NCBI GenBank assembly: GCA_015058945.1
Contig: SVBF01000001.1
Span: 1-64,000, forward strand
Direction of reading: 5' to 3'
Length of the DNA stretch: 64,000 bases
Source: Erysipelotrichaceae bacterium
GTDB lineage: Bacteria > Bacillota_I > Bacilli_A > RFN20 > CAG-826
This document shows positions 27,257-34,533 of this stretch, piece by piece. Position numbers and translations under genes: made by a program. How positions within the stretch are numbered: position 1 is the stretch's first letter; each line of letters starts with the position of its first letter. Below the pieces are notes generated by a model. It was not told where the DNA came from. It made no database searches and saw nothing but the letters and a program-made list of their open reading frames with translations.

Positions 27257-28330
27257 TTATTGGGCCGGGCGTAAGGAACGCATCGACATCCACATCATCC
27301 TCATGCCGTAGGCGAACATGAAGAAGATGAAGGAATATTGGGTGAGCCAGAAGCCGAGAATCATGGCGATGAGGGACGGGGTGAAGGAAGCCCAGTAGGC
27401 CATCTTCTGCGTCTCCCAGAAGGTGTAGATGCGGAAGGGGTTCTTCTTGCCGCGGGTCATGAGGAACATGAGCAAGCCGAAGAGGATTACCAAGCCGAGG
27501 TCGATCGCGGCGAAGATGCCGGTATATTGCCAGGTACCCGCGATCTTATCGGTCTCGTAGGAGGCGTTGATGAGGTCGACCATGAAGGTGCGGACCCTCT
27601 CCTCATATTTGATGGAGGTGTAGTCGAGTCCTTCGGACTTCAATGTTTTGGCGAGCTCGGTGAAGCTCTTGCCCTCCAAACGGTCATAACGGCCGGTGAG
27701 CGGGGCGTAGGCGACGGTGGCGTTGCGCTTACGGAAGCGGATGCTCTCCTTGCCGAAGATCAGGTAGGAGGCACGGAATTCCTTTTGGTCTTCGGTGCCG
27801 CGGGGTTCGGCGGTGTAGGGGTTCTTGTATTCGTCAATGGACTTATAGAAGGCGCTGTCGGAGAAATTCGAGTTGTTGAAGAAGACCTCGAAGGCCGGTT
27901 CGCCGGTGGAGGCGCGGTCGACGGTATACCATTTCTCGGCGCCGCCGACGAGGGCGGTGTAGCCGTCGTTTTGGAAATTGAAGGTGCCGTTTTGAATGGT
28001 GAGGACGATTTCGCGGTCATTGCCGTCGGGGTCATAGACGAGGGCGTTGACGAAAGAGGACACGCCTTGTTCGTAGTTGGCGGAAGCGCCATTGAAGATG
28101 GCGGCGGATCCCTGGACGTTGATGCGGCTCACGAAGGTCGGCAAAATCGCGAGGACCACGGAAGCGAGGGCGATGGTGATGGGGATGAGGTCGAGGGCGC
28201 CCTTCATCTCACGGGCCGATTTGATGCAGGCGTCGTTGGAGAGAAGGGTCGCAAACCCGGTTTTCAGGCGGTCGGCCGCCTCGGGGGACATCCTCTTTTG
28301 CTGTTTCTTCTTTTTCTTGTTTTTGGACAT
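27257..28330 (-). CDS. Membrane protein with extracytoplasmic domain (DUF1189-like?)
   Basis: A 357-residue protein. A Lys-rich cytoplasmic start is followed by a TM near residues 48-70, an outside domain of about 185 residues, then three to four TM helices ending in FMFAYGMRMMWMSMRS. The layout is reminiscent of DUF1189 membrane proteins, but I could not confirm that by motif. It diverges from the next membrane-protein gene. Function unknown. Confidence 0.65.
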   Translation of the reverse strand: MSKNKKKKKQQKRMSPEAADRLKTGFATLLSNDACIKSAREMKGALDLIPITIALASVVLAILPTFVSRINVQGSAAIFNGASANYEQGVSSFVNALVYDPDGNDREIVLTIQNGTFNFQNDGYTALVGGAEKWYTVDRASTGEPAFEVFFNNSNFSDSAFYKSIDEYKNPYTAEPRGTEDQKEFRASYLIFGKESIRFRKRNATVAYAPLTGRYDRLEGKSFTELAKTLKSEGLDYTSIKYEERVRTFMVDLINASYETDKIAGTWQYTGIFAAIDLGLVILFGLLMFLMTRGKKNPFRIYTFWETQKMAYWASFTPSLIAMILGFWLTQYSFIFFMFAYGMRMMWMSMRSLRPAQ

Positions 28331-28456
28331 ATGCGGTTATCTTTTGCTTAAAGCAAAGAAAACGATACCTTAGTTTGCCCTTTTTGAAAATAGGCAATGC
28401 CTATGCGCCCTGAATAAAGGGGCATTATTCTTTCGCTTTGCTATAATGGCGGGGCA

Positions 28457-28951
28457 ATGAACGGAAAACGCCTGCGAAAAATACTCGGCATCGTCGCGAC
28501 GACCTTGCTCTTAGCGGCCCTTGGCTTGATGTTTTTGCCTTTGCTCAAGACCTCGACCGGGGCGGGAGAGGAGATTCTCTTTTACGGCTCGACTTTGCTC
28601 TTCGGCGGCAAGATCGACCTCGAGCTTCCCTCGGGCGTCTATTCGTTCTCGTTCCAGACGAACATTTATTTGCTCATCGCCACGCAGACCTTCTTGCTCG
28701 GGGCGATTTCCTGCCTCCTTGCGAAGCAAAGCTCCTTCAACCGCGTGTTTTCGTTGGTGCTCTCCATCGCGGGGATCGTGTTGCTTGCCCTCTCGCCCAC
28801 AACGGTCGCGCGTTCCTCGACGCTTAGCCAAAAAGACTTTGTCTTCGCTTATGGCTTTATACTGAGCGTCGTCTGCGCCGGGCTTGCGGTTTTGATCGAA
28901 GCCGGCTTGCTTTGCTTTGCCCTTGTCGGATCGAAAAAGCGGAAACAATAA
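28457..28951 (+). CDS. Four-TM membrane protein
   Basis: A 164-residue protein with four hydrophobic helices (about 10-32, 65-92, 97-118, 128-158) and a basic tail. No family recognised. It is a very clear leaderless candidate: consensus TATAAT at 28442-28447, 9 nt, then ATG, with no Shine-Dalgarno. It is the last gene before the tmRNA. Confidence 0.65.
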   Translation: MNGKRLRKILGIVATTLLLAALGLMFLPLLKTSTGAGEEILFYGSTLLFGGKIDLELPSGVYSFSFQTNIYLLIATQTFLLGAISCLLAKQSSFNRVFSLVLSIAGIVLLALSPTTVARSSTLSQKDFVFAYGFILSVVCAGLAVLIEAGLLCFALVGSKKRKQ

Positions 28952-29025
28952 GTTGTTTCGCTTGAAAAGCGCGTCAAGCCGTTTATATTTATGAAGCCCT
29001 CAGGGGCAACTGTTCTTTGACAAAT

Positions 29026-29423
29026 GGGGCCGTCATGGTTTTGACGGAGGAGAATCAACTTAATGGCTGCAGTGGTCTGGTAGACCTAAAGACCAAACCA
29101 AAATAACTGACAATAACGTCAAACCCTGGATGGTGAACAATCGTTCCGCCGTCCTCGCTCGCGCTTAATCTAGCACCCAACCATAGGTTCCGCAGTAGCG
29201 GACGAGCACGCTCCCCACGCTTTCTCACCCTGGGCGTGGACGAGTGCCATATAAAGGTGATCGCGGATTGACTCGGCTTAACTCAGTCCGTTAAATCTCC
29301 TTAGCCTCGCCTAGCGAATTCGACGTCGTTGCCGTCGCTAGGCTAGACATAACGACGCCTAAACTGTAGGCGCTGTTAGGGGGACTCCTTCGGACCTGGG
29401 TTCGATTCCCAGCGACTCCACCA
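29026..29423 (+). ncRNA. ssrA: Transfer-messenger RNA (tmRNA)
   Basis: The 398-nt RNA rescues stalled ribosomes. The 5' end GGGGCCGUCAUGGUUUUGACGG and the 3' end with T arm (CUGGG-UUCGAUU-CCCAG), acceptor CGACUCC and encoded ACCA are diagnostic. The acceptor stem pairs GGGGCCG with CGACUCC, with one C-A mismatch at the fifth pair. Helix P2 is supported by GCUGCAGU near the 5' side against ACUGUAGGC on the 3' side. The 3' third contains several stable stems, for example CCTAGCGA/TCGCTAGG at 29310-29342. A terminator follows. The 3' end is the target of repeated insertions (see the repeats downstream). Confidence 0.96.
29109..29168 (+). other. tmRNA proteolysis-tag reading frame
   Basis: By alignment with the UAACU that precedes the resume codon in Bacillus tmRNA, the resume codon is GAC at 29109. 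The tag reads DNNVKPWMVNNRSAVLARA and stops at TAA. With the alanine carried by tmRNA the tag is 20 residues. It ends LARA, not the usual LAA; the AD(x)N start resembles Mycoplasma tags. Confidence 0.85.
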
Positions 29424-29435
29424 TCAGTATCCGAG

Positions 29436-29465
29436 TCCCAAGTCATAGTTGACTTGGGATTTTTC
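29436..29465 (+). terminator. tmRNA terminator
   Basis: A 10-bp stem TCCCAAGTCA/TGACTTGGGA with loop TAGT is followed by TTTTTT. Related hairpins recur after the tmRNA fragment and at about 34.9 kb. Confidence 0.9.
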
Positions 29466-29595
29466 GTATTTTGGGTCCAAAAACGGCGACTAATTACTTG
29501 CGTTTTCAGATGGTAAAATACCCTTGCTTCGGAAAAAAGTGACTGGCATCCTAGCCGATCCAAGGACGAAGCGCAGTGCGCCAATTCAGAAGGAT

Positions 29596-30204
29596 ATGAT
29601 TGTAAGGGTTAATTATCTTGGATTCTTCCCACTAGGAGACGAAGCCACAATATCAAGCGTCCATTTTTTGAAGTGCCCTTGGAAAAGCATAAATGGCCTT
29701 GTCATTCCTATTGGAAAGAAGAAAGTTGTAAGCCCCATCTTTTGTTATCTGTTTTGCGCAGTTGAAAACGATGAAGCAGTTTTCTTTTTCGCTTTCGAAT
29801 ACGGCCTAGCCCATTACCATATTTATATTCCCAATGATAAATCGAAGAGCAGGCTGGAACGAAGATTTTCAACAGCCATCAAAGAACTCAAAACTTTATA
29901 CCGGGGCTTTAGCTCTAATCGAATCGTCGAATTCATGAGAGACAAGTATCTTCATGGTGACAAAGCGTTCATATCGGAAGATGGGAAGAGACGCGCGGTC
30001 ATTACTCTCAAAGAAGACTCATCGGTTGAAGTTGTGTTTGAGCGCCTCAACATATATTCCCCTGAAGAAACAATACACGCTTCCCTTCCGGGCTGTTGGC
30101 TTGAAGAGGGGCCGCACACGAGTTGTTATGATTCAATGGATCGTGCAATTAATGACCTCGGGCTAAATTCGCCAAAATGGGAAGAGTTGAACTTCAAACA
30201 ATGA
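29596..30204 (+). CDS. Hypothetical protein carried in the first tmRNA-linked unit
   Basis: About 202 residues from ATG 29596; an upstream in-frame TTG at 29524 would give 226. It has mixed alpha/beta character with no recognised motif. Its codon use and lower GC differ from the core genes. It lies alone between the tmRNA terminator and the 70-bp end element, which suggests it is the cargo of a small inserted unit. It could be a defence, immunity or toxin-type protein, but the sequence gives no evidence for any of these. Confidence 0.6.
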   Translation: MIVRVNYLGFFPLGDEATISSVHFLKCPWKSINGLVIPIGKKKVVSPIFCYLFCAVENDEAVFFFAFEYGLAHYHIYIPNDKSKSRLERRFSTAIKELKTLYRGFSSNRIVEFMRDKYLHGDKAFISEDGKRRAVITLKEDSSVEVVFERLNIYSPEETIHASLPGCWLEEGPHTSCYDSMDRAINDLGLNSPKWEELNFKQ

Positions 30205-30322
30205 TTAATGTGCAGCGAAGGCGGCTTTTACGTTTCTAACACCCGAGTTTGATTGTTCAAGGTGTGAGACCAAAAGCTCGAACGCCAAAATTTTCATAAA
30301 CACACAGCCATTTCTCTTAATA
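30205..30322 (+). other. Spacer between cargo gene and 70-bp end element
   Basis: I see no gene here. A minus-strand reading frame crosses it but has no RBS and runs through the 70-bp element. Confidence 0.4.
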
Positions 30323-30392
30323 GACCTCTCCAAAATCTGAGCAATCAAGAAACCGGACGCGGATACCGTCCAATACGGGGCGACTCCACCAT
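30323..30392 (+). repeat. 70-bp unit-end element, copy 1
   Basis: The element is 62/70 identical to a second copy at 33849-33918. It contains an inverted repeat GGACG-CGGATAC-CGTCC and ends in GGGGCGACTCCACCAT, whose last 12 bases equal the tmRNA acceptor end (CGACTCCACCA plus T). It lies 968 bp after the tmRNA 3' end. It looks like the far attachment junction of an element that inserted at the tmRNA 3' terminus. Confidence 0.8.
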
Positions 30393-30403
30393 TTAGTGCC
30401 ATT

Positions 30404-30437
30404 AGCTCCGGGATGATCCGGAGCTTTTCTTTCTTTG
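30404..30437 (+). terminator. Terminator just past the end element
   Basis: A perfect 8-bp stem AGCTCCGG/CCGGAGCT, loop GATGAT, then TTTTCTTTCTTT, only 12 nt after the tmRNA-like CCA. It could be the original tmRNA terminator, displaced by the insertion. Confidence 0.75.
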
Positions 30438-30451
30438 CAAGGACAAAATAC

Positions 30452-30580
30452 ATGGAAAAGAAACAATCTGGAAGGCTTACCACTCAGCATAAACAATCTC
30501 AAGGGATTATCGGCATTGTTTTGGAGATCATTTACGGCGTCTTTCCTACGCCAAACCCCGCAAAAAGCACCAATTTCTAA
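30452..30580 (+). CDS. Possible 42-residue peptide
   Basis: ATG with an AAGGA sequence 8 nt upstream encodes MEKKQSGRLTTQHK, then a hydrophobic stretch GIIGIVLEIIYGVF and PTPNPAKSTNF. It is a single-helix-like peptide, directly behind a terminator. It has no recognised family. From 30581 to 30722 I see nothing certain. Confidence 0.3.
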   Translation: MEKKQSGRLTTQHKQSQGIIGIVLEIIYGVFPTPNPAKSTNF

Positions 30581-30722
30581 AAAACGCGGCTGATGGAGTT
30601 CTAGCGAATAAGTGGGCGGTGCGAAAAGCCTTCTCCACTTTTTTGATGACCATTGGGAAAGAGAATGCCTTTGGGAGGACCGAGAGGGGATGACGCCAAA
30701 ATCGTTGGCCGTGGGGCCGCAT

Positions 30723-32654
30723 CTATTCCATGGCGAGGGTGACGATGGTGGGGATCAAGAAGGTGAGTATATACAAAGCGTAATAGAGGATGTTGGAGAC
30801 GTTGCTGCGGTTTTTCCCCGCCGGCTTATAGAAAAGAAGGAGGGGGATCAGACAGAAGATGAGGGTATGGTCATCGAGACGAAGGTACGTCCTGCCGCCG
30901 GAAGGCACGAGATAGAATATGGCCGTATAAATGGCGATGATGAGGCATAGGATCAGGTTCTTTTTGAATTGGACGCTGGGACGGCTCATCACTTCGTCGA
31001 CGTTTTCCTTGCCATAGCGTTTGGCAAGGAAGTGGCGGAAGAGGAAAAGTTCGAACAAGAACGCGATGCCGACGAACATGCCATCCACGTCGCGGACGAA
31101 GAAGAACGAGCTGACCCAATAATTGGGCGGGATGGCTTCGGCGCGGTAAAGGATCGAAAGGACGACGGACAAGATGGCGATGCCCGTGGGGATCAGCGAA
31201 AGAAGGCGGAACACCTTGCGCTTGACGAGCCATGATGGCGGGTCTTCGAACAAGAAGAAACCGATGAAGGCGAAAAGGCCCATCGACATGAAGATGTTGC
31301 CCGGTAGCATCTTGGAGAGGAATTGGGAGATGGTGATGCCCATGAAATCGGTTCTGATGGTCGAATCCAAGGCGAAGAACACCGAATTGACCGCAAGATA
31401 AAAGGTCACGGCCATGGTAAAGAACGCGGCGGCGGTGAAGGTCAGGTTGCGCCGCGTCTCGGCGATAATGCCGATAAGGGCGACGACCAAGAGGACTTGG
31501 CCCGCGGCGTTGATCATCTTGAACAACGGGTAGAGGTCTTCGACGGCGGGGGTGGCGAGGCTGGCGTCGATGATGTGCATGAAGATCGAGCCCAAGACGA
31601 TGAGGGCAAAGCCGACGCCGCGGATCACCCATTCGCCTAGCACCGGCCGGATATGCGTTTTGGCGCAGAAGCGCTCGATGGGGCCCTCCAAGATGACCGC
31701 GGCCCCTTTTCGTTCCTCCGGCGGCGGAAGGGTTGACGTTTCGATGCCAGGCAGGGTGACGAGGAGGTCTTCTCCTTCGCGTTCGGTGAGGGCACCTTCT
31801 TGGAGGAGGCGGCGCTTTTTCTTTTGGATGAGGAGGCGGGCTAAGCCCAAGATGAAGAGCATCGTGATCGGGCCGCCAAAGAAGGAGAGCACGGCGGCGA
31901 TGCTTAATAATCCAGAGCCCGCCTCGCTGGCTTCAAAACTGCGCTTGATGCCTTTGAACACGCTGTCCGAATGGACCCCAAAGCCGTCGATGACCGCTTT
32001 GGCTTTGGGAAAGAAATCGCGTAACAAACCTTCGGAGTTTTGGTTGATTTCCGCGATGATCTGGGGGTCGAGGTCGATGCCCCAATCGTCATAATAGTCG
32101 TGGTTGAGCTTTAATTCGCCTTGGATGGAGCAATCGTATTTGGTGCCCGCGTTGACCAGAAAGTAGTCATAGAAAACGTAAGGGGAGCCGTCGTTATGGA
32201 TGACGAGGGTTTGGGCGACAAAGACAAAATCATGGTCGTTCTGATAAGCGCGTTCGAGAAAGTGGCTTAGGGTTAGCCCAAGAACCAACCCATAATCTTC
32301 GTAGAGGACCTTGGTGGCGATGCCAAGGTAGTTGGAACAGAGGTTTTCGTTGCTGACGTAGACATAATAGGTTTCTTCGTCGAGGGTTCTTTCCGTACCG
32401 ACGAAGGACTTCCCGTAGAAGTCATAATCGATGAGGAAGGGGTCTTCGGCCTGCCCTTGGTCGATCACTTGCTTCCTCAGGGATTGGAAATCTTTGCCAC
32501 TAATTGCGGCGGGGTTGCTGTAGGAAACGCCCGTGACGGCAAAAAGGGTGGTGATGGCAAGGATGTAGACAAGACTGATGACGCCGAGGGAAATCACGCC
32601 CTTTTTGCTAAAGAAGGACGAAAAGACTTTCTTAAGAAAACCCTTTGCTTTCAC
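30723..32654 (-). CDS. Large polytopic membrane protein of unknown function
   Basis: A 643-residue protein. One N-terminal TM (about 20-42), an outside domain of about 190 residues, a TM, a cytoplasmic stretch of about 70 residues, and about eight further TM helices. Codon use and GC match core genes, so it is probably an original chromosomal neighbour, not cargo. The start is a GTG; TAGTAT on the minus strand (32666-32661) lies 6 nt before it with no RBS, another leaderless candidate. No family recognised. Confidence 0.7.
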   Translation of the reverse strand: MKAKGFLKKVFSSFFSKKGVISLGVISLVYILAITTLFAVTGVSYSNPAAISGKDFQSLRKQVIDQGQAEDPFLIDYDFYGKSFVGTERTLDEETYYVYVSNENLCSNYLGIATKVLYEDYGLVLGLTLSHFLERAYQNDHDFVFVAQTLVIHNDGSPYVFYDYFLVNAGTKYDCSIQGELKLNHDYYDDWGIDLDPQIIAEINQNSEGLLRDFFPKAKAVIDGFGVHSDSVFKGIKRSFEASEAGSGLLSIAAVLSFFGGPITMLFILGLARLLIQKKKRRLLQEGALTEREGEDLLVTLPGIETSTLPPPEERKGAAVILEGPIERFCAKTHIRPVLGEWVIRGVGFALIVLGSIFMHIIDASLATPAVEDLYPLFKMINAAGQVLLVVALIGIIAETRRNLTFTAAAFFTMAVTFYLAVNSVFFALDSTIRTDFMGITISQFLSKMLPGNIFMSMGLFAFIGFFLFEDPPSWLVKRKVFRLLSLIPTGIAILSVVLSILYRAEAIPPNYWVSSFFFVRDVDGMFVGIAFLFELFLFRHFLAKRYGKENVDEVMSRPSVQFKKNLILCLIIAIYTAIFYLVPSGGRTYLRLDDHTLIFCLIPLLLFYKPAGKNRSNVSNILYYALYILTFLIPTIVTLAME

Positions 32655-32708
32655 GGGAGAATACTACCATCAAACAAAAATAGAGAATAGCAAGCAGCAC
32701 ATCTTTGC

Positions 32709-32946
32709 GGTTCCGCAGCAGCGGACGAGCACGCTCCCCACGCTTTCTCACCCCGGGCGTGGATGAGTGCCATATAGAGGTGATGGTGGGCTGACTCGGC
32801 TTAACTCATCCCATGAGATCTCTTAGCCTCGCCTGGCGCATTGGGCACCGTTATCGGCGCTAGGTCAAACCACAACGACGCCTAAACTGTAGGCGCTGGT
32901 TGGGGGACTCCTTCGGACCTGGGTTCGATTCCCAGCGACTCCACCA
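32709..32946 (+). pseudogene. 3' fragment of a second tmRNA
   Basis: A 238-nt copy of the tmRNA 3' part (about 85% identical by eye to 29184-29423), starting just after the tag region and including the T arm, acceptor and CCA, and followed by the same type of terminator. It has no 5' half and no tag. Base changes are compensatory in at least two stems: CCTAGCGA/TCGCTAGG becomes CCTGGCGC/GCGCTAGG, and an A-T pair becomes G-C in the stem at 32788-32812. So the fragment derives from a functional tmRNA that diverged elsewhere, and not from a recent local duplication. Confidence 0.85.
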
Positions 32947-32958
32947 TCAGTATCCGAG

Positions 32959-32987
32959 TCCCAAGTCCTGACTGGCTTGGGATTTTT
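32959..32987 (+). terminator. Terminator behind the tmRNA fragment
   Basis: A 9-bp stem TCCCAAGTC/GGCTTGGGA (one G-T) is followed by TTTTT. It is homologous to the terminator of the intact tmRNA, so the duplicated block extends past the tmRNA end. Confidence 0.85.
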
Positions 32988-32994
32988 CGATATA

Positions 32995-33023
32995 TTGCGT
33001 ACATAAAAATGTACATATATAAT
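32995..33023 (+). promoter_or_regulatory. Promoter and YefM-type operator
   Basis: TTGCGT and TATAAT are separated by exactly 17 bp. The spacer holds an inverted repeat GTACAT-AAAA-ATGTAC (32999-33014), and ATGTACAT at 33009-33016 is itself a palindrome with the TGTACA core known from the Escherichia coli yefM operator. A degenerate core CGTACA lies 12 bp upstream. Binding of the antitoxin or the toxin-antitoxin complex here would block RNA polymerase. Confidence 0.8.
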
Positions 33024-33042
33024 GAGCGCGGAGGTTGGAAAT

Positions 33043-33294
33043 ATGCCTGTTACAAATGCTACCGCGCTGAGAAAAAACTTATTTGGAACCATTGAGAATG
33101 TTGTCGCCTACAACGAGCCTGTGACTGTGACTTCGAAATCCGGCAACGTCGTTATGATTTCCGAATCCGATTATAACGCCTTGATGGAGACAGTTTATTT
33201 GATGTCCAACCCCGCCTTTATGGAAGGCTACAAAGAAGCAAAGAAACAGGATCGCTCCACCTACGAAAAATTAAATTTGGACGAGGAGTGGTAA
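33043..33294 (+). CDS. YefM/Phd-family antitoxin
   Basis: An 83-residue antitoxin that neutralises the downstream RNase toxin and represses its own promoter. N-terminal MPVTNATALRKNLFGTIENV and VTVTSKSGNVVMISESDYNALMET are the Phd/YefM fold; the C-terminal GYKEAKKQDRSTYEKLNLDEEW is the toxin-binding tail. ATG 33043 is chosen because GGAGG lies 8 nt upstream; an ATG at 33022 falls inside the -10 box. The toxin gene follows after 3 nt. Confidence 0.9.
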   Translation: MPVTNATALRKNLFGTIENVVAYNEPVTVTSKSGNVVMISESDYNALMETVYLMSNPAFMEGYKEAKKQDRSTYEKLNLDEEW

Positions 33295-33297
33295 ACG

Positions 33298-33558
33298 ATG
33301 TACGAGGTTCTTTTCTCCAAAAGGGCCATCAAGGACCGGGAGCTTTTGAAATCCGCCGGCCTTTCCGAAAAGGCGAGGGCTCTTTGCAAAATTATTGCAG
33401 AGGATCCATTCCGCAATCCGCCACCCTATGAAAAGCTAGTCGGGGACCTAAGTGGATCCTATTCTCGCAGAATTAACGTCCAACACCGTCTCGTGTACGA
33501 TATCGACAAAGAAAAACACATCGTCTATGTCTTGAGGATGTGGTCTCATTGCAAATGA
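33298..33558 (+). CDS. YoeB/Txe-family mRNA-cleaving toxin
   Basis: An 86-residue RelE-fold endoribonuclease that cleaves mRNA in the ribosomal A site. The YoeB pattern is visible: YEKL (Glu45), SRRINVQHRLVY (Arg64) and the C-terminal RMWSH (His84). The usual last catalytic Tyr after His is Cys85 here, followed by Lys. The change might weaken the toxin or be tolerated. It pairs with the YefM-type antitoxin and sits in the second tmRNA-linked unit. Confidence 0.88.
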   Translation: MYEVLFSKRAIKDRELLKSAGLSEKARALCKIIAEDPFRNPPPYEKLVGDLSGSYSRRINVQHRLVYDIDKEKHIVYVLRMWSHCK

Positions 33559-33848
33559 GGGCATGAGCGGGTTATAGACCATTACGGTCAGATGCAAAAT
33601 GTAAGCAATTGTCCTTCACAAGAAGGAATCATTATTTCATTAGAGGATTTTTTGGCCGGCATCAACGATCGGACATCCGGCAAAGGGATAAAGCAAATCG
33701 ATTTTTATCTTCGAAACTATCCCCATTATCACAGTTGCTCAATTGGTCTCTATATCGATAAGTTCAATATCAATGGCGAAACAAGGCGCAACAATAAATA
33801 CTCGTTTCCACAATGAACCGAATTTCCGCTTGGTCTTTTTAGTAAGAC
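33559..33848 (+). other. AT-rich spacer in the second unit
   Basis: A 74-codon reading frame from ATG 33592 crosses this stretch but has no RBS and no recognisable domain; it may be a relic. Nothing else is evident. Confidence 0.35.
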
Positions 33849-33918
33849 GACCTTTCCAAAATCTAGGCAACCAGCAAACCGGACGCGGATACCGTCCAGA
33901 ACGGGGCGACTCCACCAT
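33849..33918 (+). repeat. 70-bp unit-end element, copy 2
   Basis: Same element as at 30323-30392, including the GGACG/CGTCC inverted repeat and the terminal CGACTCCACCAT. It lies 971 bp after the 3' end of the tmRNA fragment, so the YefM-YoeB genes occupy a unit of the same size and with the same ends as the first one. Confidence 0.8.
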
Positions 33919-34082
33919 CGTTAACAGCTTTATGCGAACACTTCTATGTCGATAGAAACATGTTCGGATTCACCCGCGACGCGACCGAATTAATGAAGAA
34001 GAACTGCCTCAAATTCGGTTATAAATACTATCGCGGAAAGAAAATCGAGGGGGCCTGAAATTGGCATCCCCTCTTTTCATTG
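33919..34082 (+). other. Possible gene remnant
   Basis: An open frame from 33918 to 34058 encodes a short Tyr/Lys-rich segment (MFGFTRDATELMKKN, then KFGYKYYRGKK) and ends TGA. No start signal is seen. It may be the tail of a decayed gene cut by insertion of the 70-bp element, but I do not recognise it. Confidence 0.3.
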
Positions 34083-34517
34083 TTAGGCGTATTTGGGTTC
34101 GCCATATTCCCTTTTCATTGCTTTTGTTGAGACGACCCACTGTTTGCCGTATTTGCAGGCATCGACGCCTGCTTTTAGCTTTCCATATGCTATTGCTTTG
34201 CGGAGCGTCGATTCGTTGAGACCCCACATCCTGGTAGCCTCGACGAACGCGACGAGCCCGTCGAATGGTGTGGCAATATCGGCTCCGCCGTAGAAAAGCT
34301 CTTCGCAAGAAAGGTCTATTTCATCATTCCAAATGACCCCGTATCCCCCTGGGCCAACATGGGCCTTCTCGAACAGGTCGTTTTCCTTGAGTTGCTGGAA
34401 AACGGGAATCTCGTCGAAAACGGGTTTGACGTCATATATTTTGCTTACTCCCTCGACGAATTGGGCGAGCAAGCGGTAGTCCTCTAAAGGGACGACATGG
34501 TTAAGTTTGTGGAACAT
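34083..34517 (-). CDS. DUF2442 protein with C-terminal excisionase-like HTH
   Basis: A 144-residue protein. Residues 1-85 resemble DUF2442 (VVPLEDYRLLAQFVEG, GGYGVIWNDEIDLSCEELF). The C-terminal third is a MerR/excisionase-type helix-turn-helix (ATRMWGLNESTLRKAIAYGKL). ATG 34517 has GGAGG upstream. It is the second gene of a pair with DUF4160, 16 nt downstream of it. This pairing occurs widely next to mobile elements and is suspected to act like a toxin-antitoxin module; the HTH would then be the autoregulator. Function not proven. Confidence 0.78.
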   Translation of the reverse strand: MFHKLNHVVPLEDYRLLAQFVEGVSKIYDVKPVFDEIPVFQQLKENDLFEKAHVGPGGYGVIWNDEIDLSCEELFYGGADIATPFDGLVAFVEATRMWGLNESTLRKAIAYGKLKAGVDACKYGKQWVVSTKAMKREYGEPKYA

Positions 34518-34533
34518 TGCTTTTCCTCCTGGA

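Noticed and set aside
29026-29423. A split (circularly permuted) tmRNA using the fragment at 32.7 kb
   Set aside because: The gene at 29.0 kb is complete in linear order with both acceptor strands and the tag, and the fragment carries only the 3' part.
29291-29584. Minus-strand reading frame over the tmRNA (and a similar one at 32865-33092)
   Set aside because: It is the well-known spurious frame that arises on the antisense strand of tmRNA; both occurrences translate the same RNA text and have no independent RBS.
33592-33816. A 74-codon frame behind the YoeB-like gene
   Set aside because: No RBS, no family; kept only as spacer.
29413-33918. A CRISPR array or classical integron as explanation for the repeats in the accessory region
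   Set aside because: The repeats are only two to four in number, about 1-3 kb apart, tied to the tmRNA acceptor sequence; there is no integron integrase, no spacer periodicity and no cas gene.
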